NCBI RefSeq assembly: GCF_003432075.1
Contig: NZ_QWBU01000004.1
Coordinates: 124,001-188,000 of the forward strand
DNA length: 64,000 bases
Direction of reading: 5' to 3'
DNA from: Shinella sp. WSJ-2
GTDB lineage: Bacteria > Pseudomonadota > Alphaproteobacteria > Rhizobiales > Rhizobiaceae
A program made the translations under genes and the position numbers. The first letter of the stretch is position 1; each line of letters opens with the position of its first letter. The notes under the pieces were generated by a model. It saw only the letters and a program-made list of their open reading frames with translations, was not told the DNA's origin and ran no database searches. This document shows, piece after piece, positions 1 through 8,747 of this stretch.

Positions 1-154
1 TCCGAAGGACGAGGATAGCGGCGTTCATGCCGTCGACGACATCGTGCTCCAGGCGGCCGGTCCCGGCTCGGAAGGATTCCGCGGCTATATGGAACAGAGC
101 GACGTCTATCGCGTGCTCGCCGATACCTTCGCGCTCGGCACGGCCAAGGACTAA
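1..154 (+). CDS. C-terminal fragment of an unknown protein
   Basis: The last 50 codons of a gene that begins left of the window, read in the frame starting at base 2 and ending GAC-TAA at 152-154. The visible tail is hydrophilic and ends in ...LADTFALGTAKD; I do not recognise the family. A strong hairpin separates it from the next gene on the same strand, so it is either the end of its own transcript or an upstream member of the metal-type ABC operon that follows. Confidence 0.5.
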   Translation, partial: PKDEDSGVHAVDDIVLQAAGPGSEGFRGYMEQSDVYRVLADTFALGTAKD

Positions 155-171
155 GGGCTTCTTGCCCCGAA

Positions 172-202
172 ATGGACAGGCGGCCCTGCGCCGCCTGTCC
201 AT
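172..202 (+). terminator. Strong intergenic hairpin, terminator-like
   Basis: A perfect 13-bp stem (172-184 with 190-202) around a 5-base loop, just after the stop codon of the partial gene. No T-run follows, so it may be a weak or Rho-assisted terminator, or an mRNA-stabilising hairpin inside an operon. Confidence 0.5.
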
Positions 203-232
203 GCCATCGTGAAGGAACAAGGAAGCAGGCCC

Positions 233-697
233 ATGACGGATACCCACCGCATGTCTCTCACCCGGCGGCGGATGCTCTCGGCGCTTGCGACCCTGCCCGT
301 GCTGTCGCTGGCTCGCCCGGCACTTGCCGGCGAAAAGCTCGGCTTCGGCGAACTCTACAAAAGCTTCGGCGTGCTGGGTCTGGAATTCTCCGACAAGGTG
401 AAACGGCTGAACGGTGAGGATGTCACCGTAAAGGGCTTTATGGCGCCGCCGCTGAAGGCCGAGGCGAACTTCTTCGTGCTCACCGAAATCCCGATGTCGC
501 TCTGCCCCTTCTGCTCCTCGGATGCGGACTGGCCGGACAATATCCTCGTCGTCTATCTCTCGGAAAAACAGACCTTCGTGCAGTACAATGCGCCGATCGA
601 GGTGCATGGCGTGCTCGAATACGGCGCCTGGACCGATCCGGAAACCGGCTTCCGCAGCCAGCTTCGGCTGCGCGAAGCAGCCTTCAACACGGTCTGA
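233..697 (+). CDS. Exported DUF3299-like protein, possible metal-handling partner of the ABC transporter
   Basis: A 154-residue protein with a signal peptide: an Arg-rich n-region (TRRRML), a hydrophobic core and an ALAGE cleavage-type end near residue 33. The RRR before the core could make it a Tat substrate. The mature part contains a motif around MSLCPFCSS and a strand-rich segment GEDVTVKGFMAPP, resembling the DUF3299 type of small periplasmic protein. The two cysteines of CPFC could bind a metal or form a disulfide. The ATG at 233 is chosen over a GTG at 209 because a purine-rich AAGGAAG lies just before it. The ABC ATPase starts 2 bp downstream, so the genes are surely cotranscribed. 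The biochemical role is unknown. Confidence 0.65.
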   Translation: MTDTHRMSLTRRRMLSALATLPVLSLARPALAGEKLGFGELYKSFGVLGLEFSDKVKRLNGEDVTVKGFMAPPLKAEANFFVLTEIPMSLCPFCSSDADWPDNILVVYLSEKQTFVQYNAPIEVHGVLEYGAWTDPETGFRSQLRLREAAFNTV

Positions 698-699
698 CC

Positions 700-1386
700 A
701 TGTTGGCGCTCGATATTTCCGGCCTTGAAATGCGGTTTCCCGGCCTCGATACGCCGGTGCTTTCCCTTCCCCGGCTCCACCTTCCCGCGGGCCGGCAGCT
801 TGCCGTCACCGGCGCCTCCGGCTCCGGCAAGAGCACGCTGGTCAACGCCATCACGGGGCTGGAAACCGCAACGAGCGGCTCCGTCTCCTGGGGAGAGACG
901 AACATTTCCGCGCTCCCCACCGGCCGGCGCGATGCGTTCCGCGCCACCCATATCGGACTGGTCATGCAGGATTTCCATCTCTTTTCCGGGCTCTCGGCAT
1001 TCGAAAATGTCATGCTGCCGGCACGTCTTTCGCGTCGACTGACGCCGGCCGCCCGCGAGCGCGCATTACATCTTCTCGAAACGACGGGCATTGCGAGACC
1101 GCACCAAAATATCGAAACTCTCTCGCGCGGCGAGATGCAGCGTGTGGCGGTGGCACGGGCCTTGCTGTCGAAACCCGGCGTGATCGTCGCGGACGAACCG
1201 ACCGCCAGCCTCGACCGCCGTACCGGCGAGGACGTCTCCGAACTGATCGTCCGCCTTGCCCGGCAGGAGGGCGCGACGCTCGTCGTCGTCACCCACGACC
1301 TCGCCCTGATGGAGCGGCTCGATCGGCGCATTGCGCTCGACGGCGGCCGCATCGTCGAAGACAGCGCGGAGGTGCGCGCGGCATGA
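700..1386 (+). CDS. ABC transporter ATP-binding protein, LolD/MacB type
   Basis: A 228-residue ATPase of the LolD/MacB/FtsE group. The Walker A is GASGSGKST near residue 40, the signature is LSRGEMQRVAVARAL near 140, and the Walker B is VIVADEPTASLD. It should pair with the FtsX-like permease whose ATG overlaps its stop codon (ATGA). Such ATPases drive mechanotransmission or extrusion rather than ordinary import. The His-rich permease and the exported partner suggest a metal-related substrate; lipoprotein or peptide export is the alternative. The ATPase sequence itself gives no substrate information. Confidence 0.85.
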   Translation: MLALDISGLEMRFPGLDTPVLSLPRLHLPAGRQLAVTGASGSGKSTLVNAITGLETATSGSVSWGETNISALPTGRRDAFRATHIGLVMQDFHLFSGLSAFENVMLPARLSRRLTPAARERALHLLETTGIARPHQNIETLSRGEMQRVAVARALLSKPGVIVADEPTASLDRRTGEDVSELIVRLARQEGATLVVVTHDLALMERLDRRIALDGGRIVEDSAEVRAA

Positions 1387-2639
1387 TCCGTTTCATCCTT
1401 GCCGATCTAAACCGCTTCAAGGCCGGCGCCTTCGCCGTCGTCATCCTGATCGCGCTGTCCGTCGCACTCAGTGTGACCGTCACGTTGCAGGAGCGTGCCG
1501 TGCGCCTTGGCAGCGCGCGGGCGGCGGAAAAATTCGATCTTCTGGTCGGCGCGGCGGGCAGCGAGACGCAGCTTGCCCTTTCCGCCGAGTTCCTCCAGCC
1601 CTCACCCCTGCCGTTGATGTCGGGCCGCGTCCTGGCAAAGCTATCTGTTGACCCGCGCGTCGATTTCGCCGCCCCGGTCGGCTTCGGCGATTACGCGGAT
1701 GGTCATCCCGTCGTCGGCACGACGAGTAAGCTGATCGCCGCCCTCTCCCCTGCTCTTGCCCAGGGCGCCGCTTTCGCCAGTCTCGGCGACGCTGTCATCG
1801 GCGCTGATGTGCCCAAGCGGATCGGTGCAGAGATCAAGCCAATGCATGGTGGCGCCGAGGAAGGCGGTCATACCCACACCGAGATCGTCTACACGGTGAC
1901 CGGCCGCATGGCGCCGACGGGCACCGCCTGGGACCGCGCGATCCTCGTGCCGATCCGTGCCGTCTGGCAATTGCATGGCATGTCTTCGTACGACGCACAT
2001 GACCATGGCGACGAAACGCATGGAAGCGTCGAGCCGGAGGGTCACGAGCACAAAGCGCACGTCTCGGTCGATGCCGCGATAGACGAGCATTTCGATGTCG
2101 AGACACCCGGTATTCCCGCCGTTCTCGTCAAGCCGAAAACCATCGCCGACGCCTACCGCTTGCGCCAGGAATATCGCGGCGAGGCGACTCTGGCCGTCTT
2201 CCCCGCCGAGGTGCTGACCCGTCTTTATGCGACGTTGGGCGATGCGCGCGGCCTGCTGCTTGCCATCGCTATCGGCACGCAGATCATCGTGATCGCCGCC
2301 GTGCTGCTCGTTACCATCATGCATGTCAGTGCCCGTCAGCGGCAGATCGGGGCGCTTCGGGCGTTTGGCGCGCCGCGCCGGGCTGTCGTCGCCATCGTCT
2401 GGGGAGAACTCTTTCTGCTCTTCCTCGCCGGCTTCGCCGCCGGCCTGGTGATCGGCTATGGCACGGCACATCTCATATCGGCCACGCTCACCGCAACGAT
2501 CGCCATCCGCATGCCGGTGGAGTTTGCAAGGGAAGACCTGTCGCTGGCTTTCTGGTTCGTCGGGCTCGCCGTTCTGGTATCGATCCTCCCGGCACTCTCA
2601 ACGCTTCGTCTCAGCCCGGCGCGCGCCTTGAGAAGCTGA
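1383..2639 (+). CDS. FtsX-like ABC permease with histidine-rich periplasmic domain
   Basis: A 418-residue permease with one N-terminal membrane helix (about 13-33), a large periplasmic domain, and three C-terminal helices (about 292-318, 340-365, 385-405) of the FtsX family. The periplasmic domain has two histidine-rich stretches, one around GGHTHTE near residue 165 and one around HDHGDETHG to GHEHKAH near 205-225. Clusters of this kind typically bind Zn, Ni, Co or Cu. The arrangement recalls zinc-regulated FtsX-type transporters (the zrg type of Vibrio), but that link is inference. It starts by ATGA overlap with the ATPase gene. The stop is followed by a short intergenic region with the MocR gene promoter. 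Confidence 0.8.
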   Translation: MIRFILADLNRFKAGAFAVVILIALSVALSVTVTLQERAVRLGSARAAEKFDLLVGAAGSETQLALSAEFLQPSPLPLMSGRVLAKLSVDPRVDFAAPVGFGDYADGHPVVGTTSKLIAALSPALAQGAAFASLGDAVIGADVPKRIGAEIKPMHGGAEEGGHTHTEIVYTVTGRMAPTGTAWDRAILVPIRAVWQLHGMSSYDAHDHGDETHGSVEPEGHEHKAHVSVDAAIDEHFDVETPGIPAVLVKPKTIADAYRLRQEYRGEATLAVFPAEVLTRLYATLGDARGLLLAIAIGTQIIVIAAVLLVTIMHVSARQRQIGALRAFGAPRRAVVAIVWGELFLLFLAGFAAGLVIGYGTAHLISATLTATIAIRMPVEFAREDLSLAFWFVGLAVLVSILPALSTLRLSPARALRS

Positions 2640-2710
2640 TCTGCTACCGGTTCCCTTGCACTATGCTTGTGCGCCCGCGACGCTTTGCCCATCGTCCGGT
2701 GGATGACAAG

Positions 2711-2744
2711 CGCGAATACAGGCAATATACAGTCAATATTCGCG
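2711..2744. promoter_or_regulatory. Inverted repeat upstream of the MocR gene, candidate autoregulatory site
   Basis: Perfect 8-bp arms CGCGAATA (2711-2718) and TATTCGCG (2737-2744) enclose two direct CAATAT copies (2723-2728 and 2734-2739). The site ends 18 bp before the ATG of the MocR-type regulator. The CAATAT/ATATTG half-site recurs between that regulator's gene and the downstream DUF983 gene, as expected of a MocR operator. Confidence 0.4.
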
Positions 2745-2762
2745 CAGCCTGGAATCTCCCGC

Positions 2763-4157
2763 ATGAAGACATGGCATCCCGATCTCAGCGTGAGCGACAG
2801 CCCGCTCTATATGGCGCTTGCCGAGGCGATCGAGCAGGATTTGCGCCGTGGAACGCTTTCGCCCGGCGACAAGCTGCCGACCCATCGCGATCTCGCCGGA
2901 CGCCTTGCCATCGACGTCACCACCGTCGCTCGCGGCTATGTCGAAGCGCAGAAGCGCGGCCTCGTGCAGGCGCATGTCGGCCGCGGCACCTTCGTGACCG
3001 GCGCCGCACGCACCGCCACAGAAACAGTCCAGCCGGATGCCCGCCGCGCGGTCATCGTCGATCCCTCTATGAACATGCCGCCCGAACCGGACGATCCCGC
3101 GCTCGTCGCGCGGATGCGCGCTGGTTTTTCAGCGCTTGCCGCCGATCTTGTGCCACTCCTGCGCTACCAGACATTCGGCGGAGCGCCGATGGACAAGGAG
3201 GCGGCCGCCCTGTGGCTTGGCCGGCGCGGCCTGGCTCCCTCGCAGGAGCGCATTTTCATCACGCCCGGCGCCCATCCGGCGCTGCTCGCCATCCTCGGCA
3301 CACTGGCAAAACCGGGCGAAACGGTGCTGTCCGAAACTATCACCTATCCCGGCATGCGCTCGATAGCCGCGCAATTGCGGCTACGGCTTGCCGGCCTTGC
3401 CATGGACGATCATGGTATCCTGCCGGAAGCGTTTGCCGAGGCCTGCGAACGGGAAACCCCGAAGGCGCTATACCTCAATCCGACCCTGCAAAATCCGCTG
3501 ACCTTCACCATGCCGACAGCGCGGAGGACGGATATCGCCTCCATTGCGCAAAAATATCGTGTGCCGATCATCGAGGATGACGCCTACGGCTTCCTACCCC
3601 TGAACGGTCCCACACCAGTCGCCGCCGTTGCGCCGGATCTTACCTGGCATATCGGCGGGCTGTCGAAATGCATCGGCGCGGGCCTGCGCCTCGCCTACAT
3701 CGTCGCGCCCGAAGACGGCCGCGCCCTCTGGTCCTTTGCCGGTGCGATGCGGTCCGGTAATGTCATGGCCTCACCGCTGACCACTGCGCTCGCCACCCGC
3801 TGGATCGGCGACGGTACAGCAGACGCCATGCTCGACTTCCTGCGCGAGGAAGCTGCTGCCCGCCAGGCGATGGTCGCGAGCCTGCTTCCGCCGGGCAGCT
3901 ACCGGGCCGACAAACTCAGCTTCAACATCTGGCTGCCCTTGCCGCATGGCTGGACGCGCTCCACGTTCAATGCCCATATGCGCGCCTCCGGCCTCGGCAC
4001 CGTCGCAAGCGATGCCTTCGCCGTCGACGGTACACCACCCGAGGCGGTCCGCGTCTGCCTCGGCGGGCCGATTGGCCGTCTGCAACTCCAGACCGCCCTC
4101 GAATTCATGGCGCATGCGCTGGAAGGCCCGCCCGAAATGGCCGGCTCTTTCTTCTAA
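2763..4157 (+). CDS. MocR/GntR-type PLP-dependent transcriptional regulator
   Basis: A 464-residue fusion. Residues 1-75 form a GntR winged helix (LRRGTLSPGDKLPTHRDLA and TTVARGYVEA), and residues 100-460 form a class-I aminotransferase domain with the PLP lysine in GGLSKCIGAGLRLAY. MocR proteins sense a PLP adduct or amino compound and usually control nearby amino-acid or vitamin B6 genes. Here the genes behind it encode a DUF983 protein, an amino-acid-oxidase-like flavoprotein and a DMT exporter, which fits amine or amino-acid handling. The ATG at 2763 (MKTWHPDL) is chosen because the GntR domain begins directly after it. The ligand is unknown. Confidence 0.85.
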   Translation: MKTWHPDLSVSDSPLYMALAEAIEQDLRRGTLSPGDKLPTHRDLAGRLAIDVTTVARGYVEAQKRGLVQAHVGRGTFVTGAARTATETVQPDARRAVIVDPSMNMPPEPDDPALVARMRAGFSALAADLVPLLRYQTFGGAPMDKEAAALWLGRRGLAPSQERIFITPGAHPALLAILGTLAKPGETVLSETITYPGMRSIAAQLRLRLAGLAMDDHGILPEAFAEACERETPKALYLNPTLQNPLTFTMPTARRTDIASIAQKYRVPIIEDDAYGFLPLNGPTPVAAVAPDLTWHIGGLSKCIGAGLRLAYIVAPEDGRALWSFAGAMRSGNVMASPLTTALATRWIGDGTADAMLDFLREEAAARQAMVASLLPPGSYRADKLSFNIWLPLPHGWTRSTFNAHMRASGLGTVASDAFAVDGTPPEAVRVCLGGPIGRLQLQTALEFMAHALEGPPEMAGSFF

Positions 4158-4232
4158 TCCGCCGATCCTGCTCCATCCTGGAAAATCAGGCGAACGGCCT
4201 TGAGCGGGGCTGCGTCAGTATGTCTGCTGGAC

Positions 4233-4287
4233 ATATTGAATGGATTGATTCATCAATATTACCGCAATAAATGAACGTATTGAATGG
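4233..4287. promoter_or_regulatory. Candidate MocR operator upstream of the DUF983 gene
   Basis: An inverted pair ATATTGA (4233-4239) and TCAATAT (4253-4259), and a direct repeat TATTGAATGG at 4234-4243 and 4278-4287. The region is AT-rich and holds the same TCAATAT half-site found before the MocR gene. It lies just upstream of the ATG at 4308. Confidence 0.4.
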
Positions 4288-4307
4288 CATCAAGAAAGGT
4301 GCACATC

Positions 4308-4697
4308 ATGGACAAGGACTATCCCGCGCTTCCCCCGATGCAGACCGGCGTCCGGGGCCGCTGCCCGCGCTGCGGCCAGGGTCATCTGTTCAACGGCTTC
4401 CTGACGCTCGCGCCGAAATGCGAGGCCTGCGGGCTCGACTATTCCTTCGCCGATCCGGCCGACGGCCCCGCCTTTTTTGTCATCTGTTTCGCCTGCGTGC
4501 CTAGCGTGGCGCTGGCCGTGTGGCTGGAAGTCGCTTTCGGCGCCTCGCTGCTCACGCAGTTCCTGGTGACCGGCCCGTTCATGCTTTTGACCTGCGTTCC
4601 GCCGCTCAGGCCCCTCAAGGGCTGGCTCGTCGCCAGCCAGTATTTTTACAAGGCCGAAGAGGGCAAGCTGGTTCGCCGGGCGCCCGACCCAAGCTAA
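4308..4697 (+). CDS. DUF983 small membrane protein with zinc ribbon
   Basis: A 129-residue protein with an N-terminal four-cysteine zinc ribbon (CPRCG near residue 20, CEACG near residue 41), then two membrane helices (about 55-75 and 82-100) and a short basic tail. This is the usual DUF983 (COG5349) layout; the family has no firm function. AAGAAAGGT upstream supports the ATG at 4308. It follows the MocR gene and the candidate operator, and is followed by the flavoprotein gene in the same direction, so all may respond to the same regulator. Confidence 0.8.
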   Translation: MDKDYPALPPMQTGVRGRCPRCGQGHLFNGFLTLAPKCEACGLDYSFADPADGPAFFVICFACVPSVALAVWLEVAFGASLLTQFLVTGPFMLLTCVPPLRPLKGWLVASQYFYKAEEGKLVRRAPDPS

Positions 4698-4832
4698 CTG
4701 CGTCCGGATGGCAAGGCCCGCGCGACGGAGATTGCTGGGAGGATTGCGCACGATTTGATGGATTCCGGTGGTCTGGATTGGCTTTATCTGCTACGCCCAA
4801 AACACAAGCATCAATCCCGCCTGCCTTCCAGA

Positions 4833-6188
4833 ATGCGCCCCGTGCTCAGCTTCCCGCTTTCCGAAACAGACCCCGTTCTCCACCCCGGTCCGCCTCCCAA
4901 GGGCTCGGACGTGGTAATCATCGGCGGTGGCGTCATCGGCGTCGCGACCGCCCTCTTTCTGGCAAAGCGGAATATTTCCGTCACGCTGGTTGAGAAGGGG
5001 CGGATCGCGGCGGAACAATCGTCGCGAAACTGGGGCTGGATCCGCAAGCAGGGCCGCGATGCGGACGAGCTGCCGATCGTCGTCGAGGCCTGCAGGCTCT
5101 GGAAGCAACTCGCGGAAGAATGCGGCGAGGATATCGGCCTCGCACAGACCGGTGTGACCTATCTCGCCCGGAGTGAAAAGGATCTGGCGAAGTTCAGTGG
5201 CTTCATGAAGATCGCCACCGAACATGCGCTCGACACCCGCCTGCTGGATTCCAGCGAAACCGCAAAGCTCTTCACGGGCATCACGCAGCGCTATGCCGGG
5301 GCGATGATCACCCCATCCGACATGCGCGCAGAGCCATGGCTTGCGGTGCCGGCCCTTGCCCGCCTCGCTGCCCGCTGCGGCGTGACGATCGTTGAAAACT
5401 GTGCCGCCCGCGCCCTGGATGTGTCGGCCGGCCGGATCACCGGTGTTTGGACAGAAGCGGGCCGCGTCGCCACTTCCACCGTGTTGGTGGCTGGTGGCGC
5501 CTGGTCTTCCCTCTTCCTGCGCAAGCACGGCATTTCCATTCCGCAGCTCAGCGTGCGGGCAACGGTGGCTGCTACCGTGCCGTTGCCGGACATTCATTCG
5601 GGTGCGGCGGCCGACTCGAACGTAGCCTTCCGCCGACGGCAGGACGGCGGCTATACGCTCGCCCCCGGCGGAAGCAGCCTGCTTTACATAGGTCCGGATG
5701 CGTTTCGGCATGCGACGACCTATCTTCCCGCCCTGATGGCCAATCCGCTGGGCACCCGCTACGCACCGGCCGCACCCGCATCCTACCCGGACAGCTGGTC
5801 GACGCCGCGCGACTGGCAACCGGATACGATAAGCCCGTTCGAGAAGATGCGCGTTCTCAACCCCGCGCCCGAAGCCTCGGGCCTGCGGTCGATCGAGCAC
5901 AATTTCAAGGCGCTGTTCCCGCAGCTTGGCTCCATTCTCTTCAAGGCGACCTGGGCCGGCATGATCGATGCCATGCCCGATGTTGTCCCGATCATCGACC
6001 GCGCTGCGGCGATCGGCGGCCTGTTCGTGGCCACCGGCATGAGCGGCCATGGCTTTGGTATCGGCCCGGGCGTCGGCCGCGTCGTCGCCGATCTCATCCA
6101 GGGCAACGACCCCGGTCACGACCTGCAGCGCTTCCGCTTCTCCCGTTTCAGCGACGGAAGCGCTCTACGGCTGGGACCCGCACTTTAG
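4833..6188 (+). CDS. FAD-dependent oxidoreductase, DAO (amino-acid oxidase/dehydrogenase) family
   Basis: A 451-residue flavoprotein. The FAD-binding Rossmann motif VVIIGGGVIGVATALFLAK is near residue 30, followed by the acidic VTLVEKGRIAAEQSSRNWGWIR typical of glycine/D-amino-acid oxidase relatives. A second FAD-contact segment near the C-terminus reads GLFVATGMSGHGFGIGPGVG. It should oxidise a secondary amine or amino acid, passing electrons to oxygen or the respiratory chain. The ATG at 4833 leaves a compact leader before the Rossmann fold; an in-frame ATG at 4758 behind GGGAGG is a real alternative. The neighbouring MocR regulator and EamA exporter support an amine or amino-acid substrate. 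Confidence 0.8.
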   Translation: MRPVLSFPLSETDPVLHPGPPPKGSDVVIIGGGVIGVATALFLAKRNISVTLVEKGRIAAEQSSRNWGWIRKQGRDADELPIVVEACRLWKQLAEECGEDIGLAQTGVTYLARSEKDLAKFSGFMKIATEHALDTRLLDSSETAKLFTGITQRYAGAMITPSDMRAEPWLAVPALARLAARCGVTIVENCAARALDVSAGRITGVWTEAGRVATSTVLVAGGAWSSLFLRKHGISIPQLSVRATVAATVPLPDIHSGAAADSNVAFRRRQDGGYTLAPGGSSLLYIGPDAFRHATTYLPALMANPLGTRYAPAAPASYPDSWSTPRDWQPDTISPFEKMRVLNPAPEASGLRSIEHNFKALFPQLGSILFKATWAGMIDAMPDVVPIIDRAAAIGGLFVATGMSGHGFGIGPGVGRVVADLIQGNDPGHDLQRFRFSRFSDGSALRLGPAL

Positions 6189-6227
6189 TCTGCCGGGCGG
6201 ACGAAACAGATTGCATTCGAGGCCATC

Positions 6228-7127
6228 ATGAGTTCCGGACTGATCGACACGAAGCCACTGGCGGGTATTGCGCTCGCCTCTGCCGGCTATGCCTGCTTTG
6301 CCCTGCAGGATGCCCTGGTGAAGTGGATGGTCACAACATACGAGGTTCCGCAGATCCTGTTCATACGCAGCCTCGTGATCGTGCTGGTGTCCGGCGTCTT
6401 GTTGCGCTTCTACCGGCACCCGTCCATTCTGAAGAGCCCCTATCGCGGCACTGTGGTGCTGCGTGCCGCGCTGATGCTGATCGCCTGGCTGCTCTATTAC
6501 AATGCCGCGCGCTATCTCGGCCTAGCGGAGCTGACGACGCTCTATTTTTCCGCGCCGATCATCACCGTTTTCCTGTCGATCGTCGTGCTTAAGGAGGCCG
6601 TCGGTGCCGGGCGGTGGATTGCCTGCGTGGGCGGCTTCGTCGGCGTTGTGATTGCCGCCAACCCGTCGCATTCGCCGAACCTCATACCCGCCGCCATGTG
6701 CCTAGTGGCCGGCTTCTGCTGGGCCTGGAGCACCATCCTCATCCGGCTCGTCAGTCGCAGCGAAAGCACGCTGACGCAGATGTTTGCGACCAGCCTGCTC
6801 TTCGGCCTCGCTTGCGCGGCCTCCTTCCCCTGGATCTGGAAGACACCGGATATGGAAGGCTGGATGCTGATGATCGGGCTTGGCCTCGTCGCGACGCTCG
6901 GTCAGTTCCTGCTTTATGAAGGATTTCGCTACGCACCGGCCTCCGCACTGGCACCCGTCGAATATACCGGCCTCATCTGGGCCTTTGTCTATGGTTATAC
7001 CATCTGGGCGGAAATTCCGGCGTTGAACGTTTTCATCGGCGCGATCCTCATCGTTGCCTCCAGCCTGGTGCTCGTCTTCTGGGAACGTCGCGTGGAAATC
7101 GCCGCCAGGGACGGCGCGGTTTCCTGA
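6228..7127 (+). CDS. EamA/DMT-family transporter
   Basis: A 299-residue protein with ten predicted membrane helices arranged as two EamA repeats, the usual length for drug/metabolite transporters (RhaT/YdcZ superfamily). It begins MSSGLIDTKPLAGIALASAGY at the ATG 39 bp behind the flavoprotein stop, so the two are likely cotranscribed. Members export amino acids, purines, cofactors or amphiphiles. The MocR and oxidase context suggests a nitrogen compound, but the sequence does not reveal the substrate. Confidence 0.8.
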   Translation: MSSGLIDTKPLAGIALASAGYACFALQDALVKWMVTTYEVPQILFIRSLVIVLVSGVLLRFYRHPSILKSPYRGTVVLRAALMLIAWLLYYNAARYLGLAELTTLYFSAPIITVFLSIVVLKEAVGAGRWIACVGGFVGVVIAANPSHSPNLIPAAMCLVAGFCWAWSTILIRLVSRSESTLTQMFATSLLFGLACAASFPWIWKTPDMEGWMLMIGLGLVATLGQFLLYEGFRYAPASALAPVEYTGLIWAFVYGYTIWAEIPALNVFIGAILIVASSLVLVFWERRVEIAARDGAVS

Positions 7128-7231
7128 CGGCTTCGCGAGGCGAAATCTAGCCTTTTGCCGCGACCTCGTGCCGCAAGGGTTGACTATCCGGCTTCCTGCC
7201 CATCTTTGACTATGCATTGGTCGCTGCGGCC

Positions 7232-8740
7232 ATGGACCGTGATCGGACTGCCAGAATGAATGAGACCACCCGCGTGAACGAAACCCAGGCGACGGCCATT
7301 ACCCTGTCGGAGCCGGAGAAGAATGTCATCATCGCGGGCGTCCTCCTGTCAATGCTGCTCGCTGCCCTTGACCAGACCATCGTGGCACCCGCTATGCCGA
7401 CGATCGGCAAGGCGCTCGGCCATGCCGACTACCTGCCCTGGATCGTCACCGGCTATCTTCTGACCGCAACCGCCATGGCGCCGCTCTATGGCAAGATCTC
7501 CGACGTCTATGGACGCCGCCCGACGATCTTCGGCGCCATCATCATCTTTCTTCTCGGCTCGCTGATCAGCGCGCTGGCGCCCAACATGCTGGTGCTGATC
7601 CTCGGCCGCGCGGTGCAAGGCCTGGGCGGTGGCGGCCTGTTTGCCCTCGCGCAGATCGTGATCGGCGACCTCGTCCCGCCGCGCGAACGGGCGCGCTATG
7701 CCGCCTGGATTTCCGGCACCTGGGCCGTCGCCTGCATTGCCGGCCCGCTGATGGGCGGCACCTTCGCCGAACACCTGCACTGGTCCGTGATCTTCTGGGT
7801 CAACCTTCCGCTTGGCATCGCCGCACTTCTCATCATCAACAATCCCCTGAAGAAGCTGCCGGTCGTCGGCCGCGCGCACAGCATCGACGGCGCGGGCGCC
7901 GCCCTGCTCATCACCGCCACCGCACTTCTGCTCCTGGCGCTCAACTGGGGCGGCAGCCGCTATGCCTGGCTGTCCCCGGAAATCCTCGGCCTGCTCGGCT
8001 GCTCGGCCCTCTTCTGGGCGCTATTCGCGCTCCGCCTGCGCCGCGCCGCCGAACCGCTGATCTCGCTGGAGGTTCTCGCCAATCCGATCGTGCGCTACGG
8101 CACGCTCGCCATGTTCCTCGGCCAGACCGCCAATGTCGGCCTTGCCGTCTATATCCCGGTTTACGGGCAGTCGTTCCATGGTCTTTCGGCCAGCAGCTCC
8201 GGCATCGTGATGCTCGGGCTGCTGCTCGGCACCGTCTTTGGCGCGACGACCAGCGGACGGACCATTCCGCGCTTCACGCACTATAAGCGACTAGCGATCG
8301 GCGGCGGCGCCTTCAGCGTCCTCTGCCTCGTCGCGCTGGCTTTCCTGACGGGACGCACGACGCTCTTCACGCTGGAACTTCTAACCTTCGGCGTCGGCTT
8401 CGGGTCTGGCATGACCTTCCCGGTCGCCACCATCTCCGTGCAGAATGGCGTCGATCAGGCCCATCTCGGCGTCGCGACAGGCGTGCTGACCTTCCTGCGC
8501 TCGCTCGGCGGCGCGCTGGGCGTCGCCATGCTCGGGGCCATTGCGCTCAGTAACGGCCTGCCGCTCGGAGGCGAGCATATTCAGGCGGTTGCCGCGAGCA
8601 CCAAGGAAGCCCTGCCCTTCACCTATATCTTCATCGCCTGCGCCGCCGCGACCGCCCTGTCACTGGTGCTCTTTCACCTGATGCCGGAAAAGCCGCTGCG
8701 TGGCCGGGCTGACAACGAGATCGCCGCGATCATCGAATAA
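7232..8740 (+). CDS. DHA2-type MFS multidrug efflux transporter
   Basis: A roughly 502-residue, 14-helix major facilitator of the EmrB/QacA type. Motif C-like ALDQTIVAPAMPTIG follows helix 1, motif A reads GKISDVYGRRP, and GLGGGGLFALAQIVIGDLVPPRER follows helix 4. It probably exports hydrophobic drugs by proton antiport. The start is uncertain: ATGs at 7232 and 7256 both lack a clear ribosome-binding site. The gene stands alone, with its 3' end facing the ada gene across 7 bp, and no TetR or MarR regulator sits nearby. Confidence 0.8.
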   Translation: MDRDRTARMNETTRVNETQATAITLSEPEKNVIIAGVLLSMLLAALDQTIVAPAMPTIGKALGHADYLPWIVTGYLLTATAMAPLYGKISDVYGRRPTIFGAIIIFLLGSLISALAPNMLVLILGRAVQGLGGGGLFALAQIVIGDLVPPRERARYAAWISGTWAVACIAGPLMGGTFAEHLHWSVIFWVNLPLGIAALLIINNPLKKLPVVGRAHSIDGAGAALLITATALLLLALNWGGSRYAWLSPEILGLLGCSALFWALFALRLRRAAEPLISLEVLANPIVRYGTLAMFLGQTANVGLAVYIPVYGQSFHGLSASSSGIVMLGLLLGTVFGATTSGRTIPRFTHYKRLAIGGGAFSVLCLVALAFLTGRTTLFTLELLTFGVGFGSGMTFPVATISVQNGVDQAHLGVATGVLTFLRSLGGALGVAMLGAIALSNGLPLGGEHIQAVAASTKEALPFTYIFIACAAATALSLVLFHLMPEKPLRGRADNEIAAIIE

Positions 8741-8747
8741 CCCCGCT

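Noticed and set aside
4791-6119. Long minus-strand open frame opposite the FAD oxidoreductase gene
   Set aside because: It is a shadow of the GC-rich coding strand: low-complexity His/Gly/Arg composition, no ribosome-binding site and no recognisable domain.
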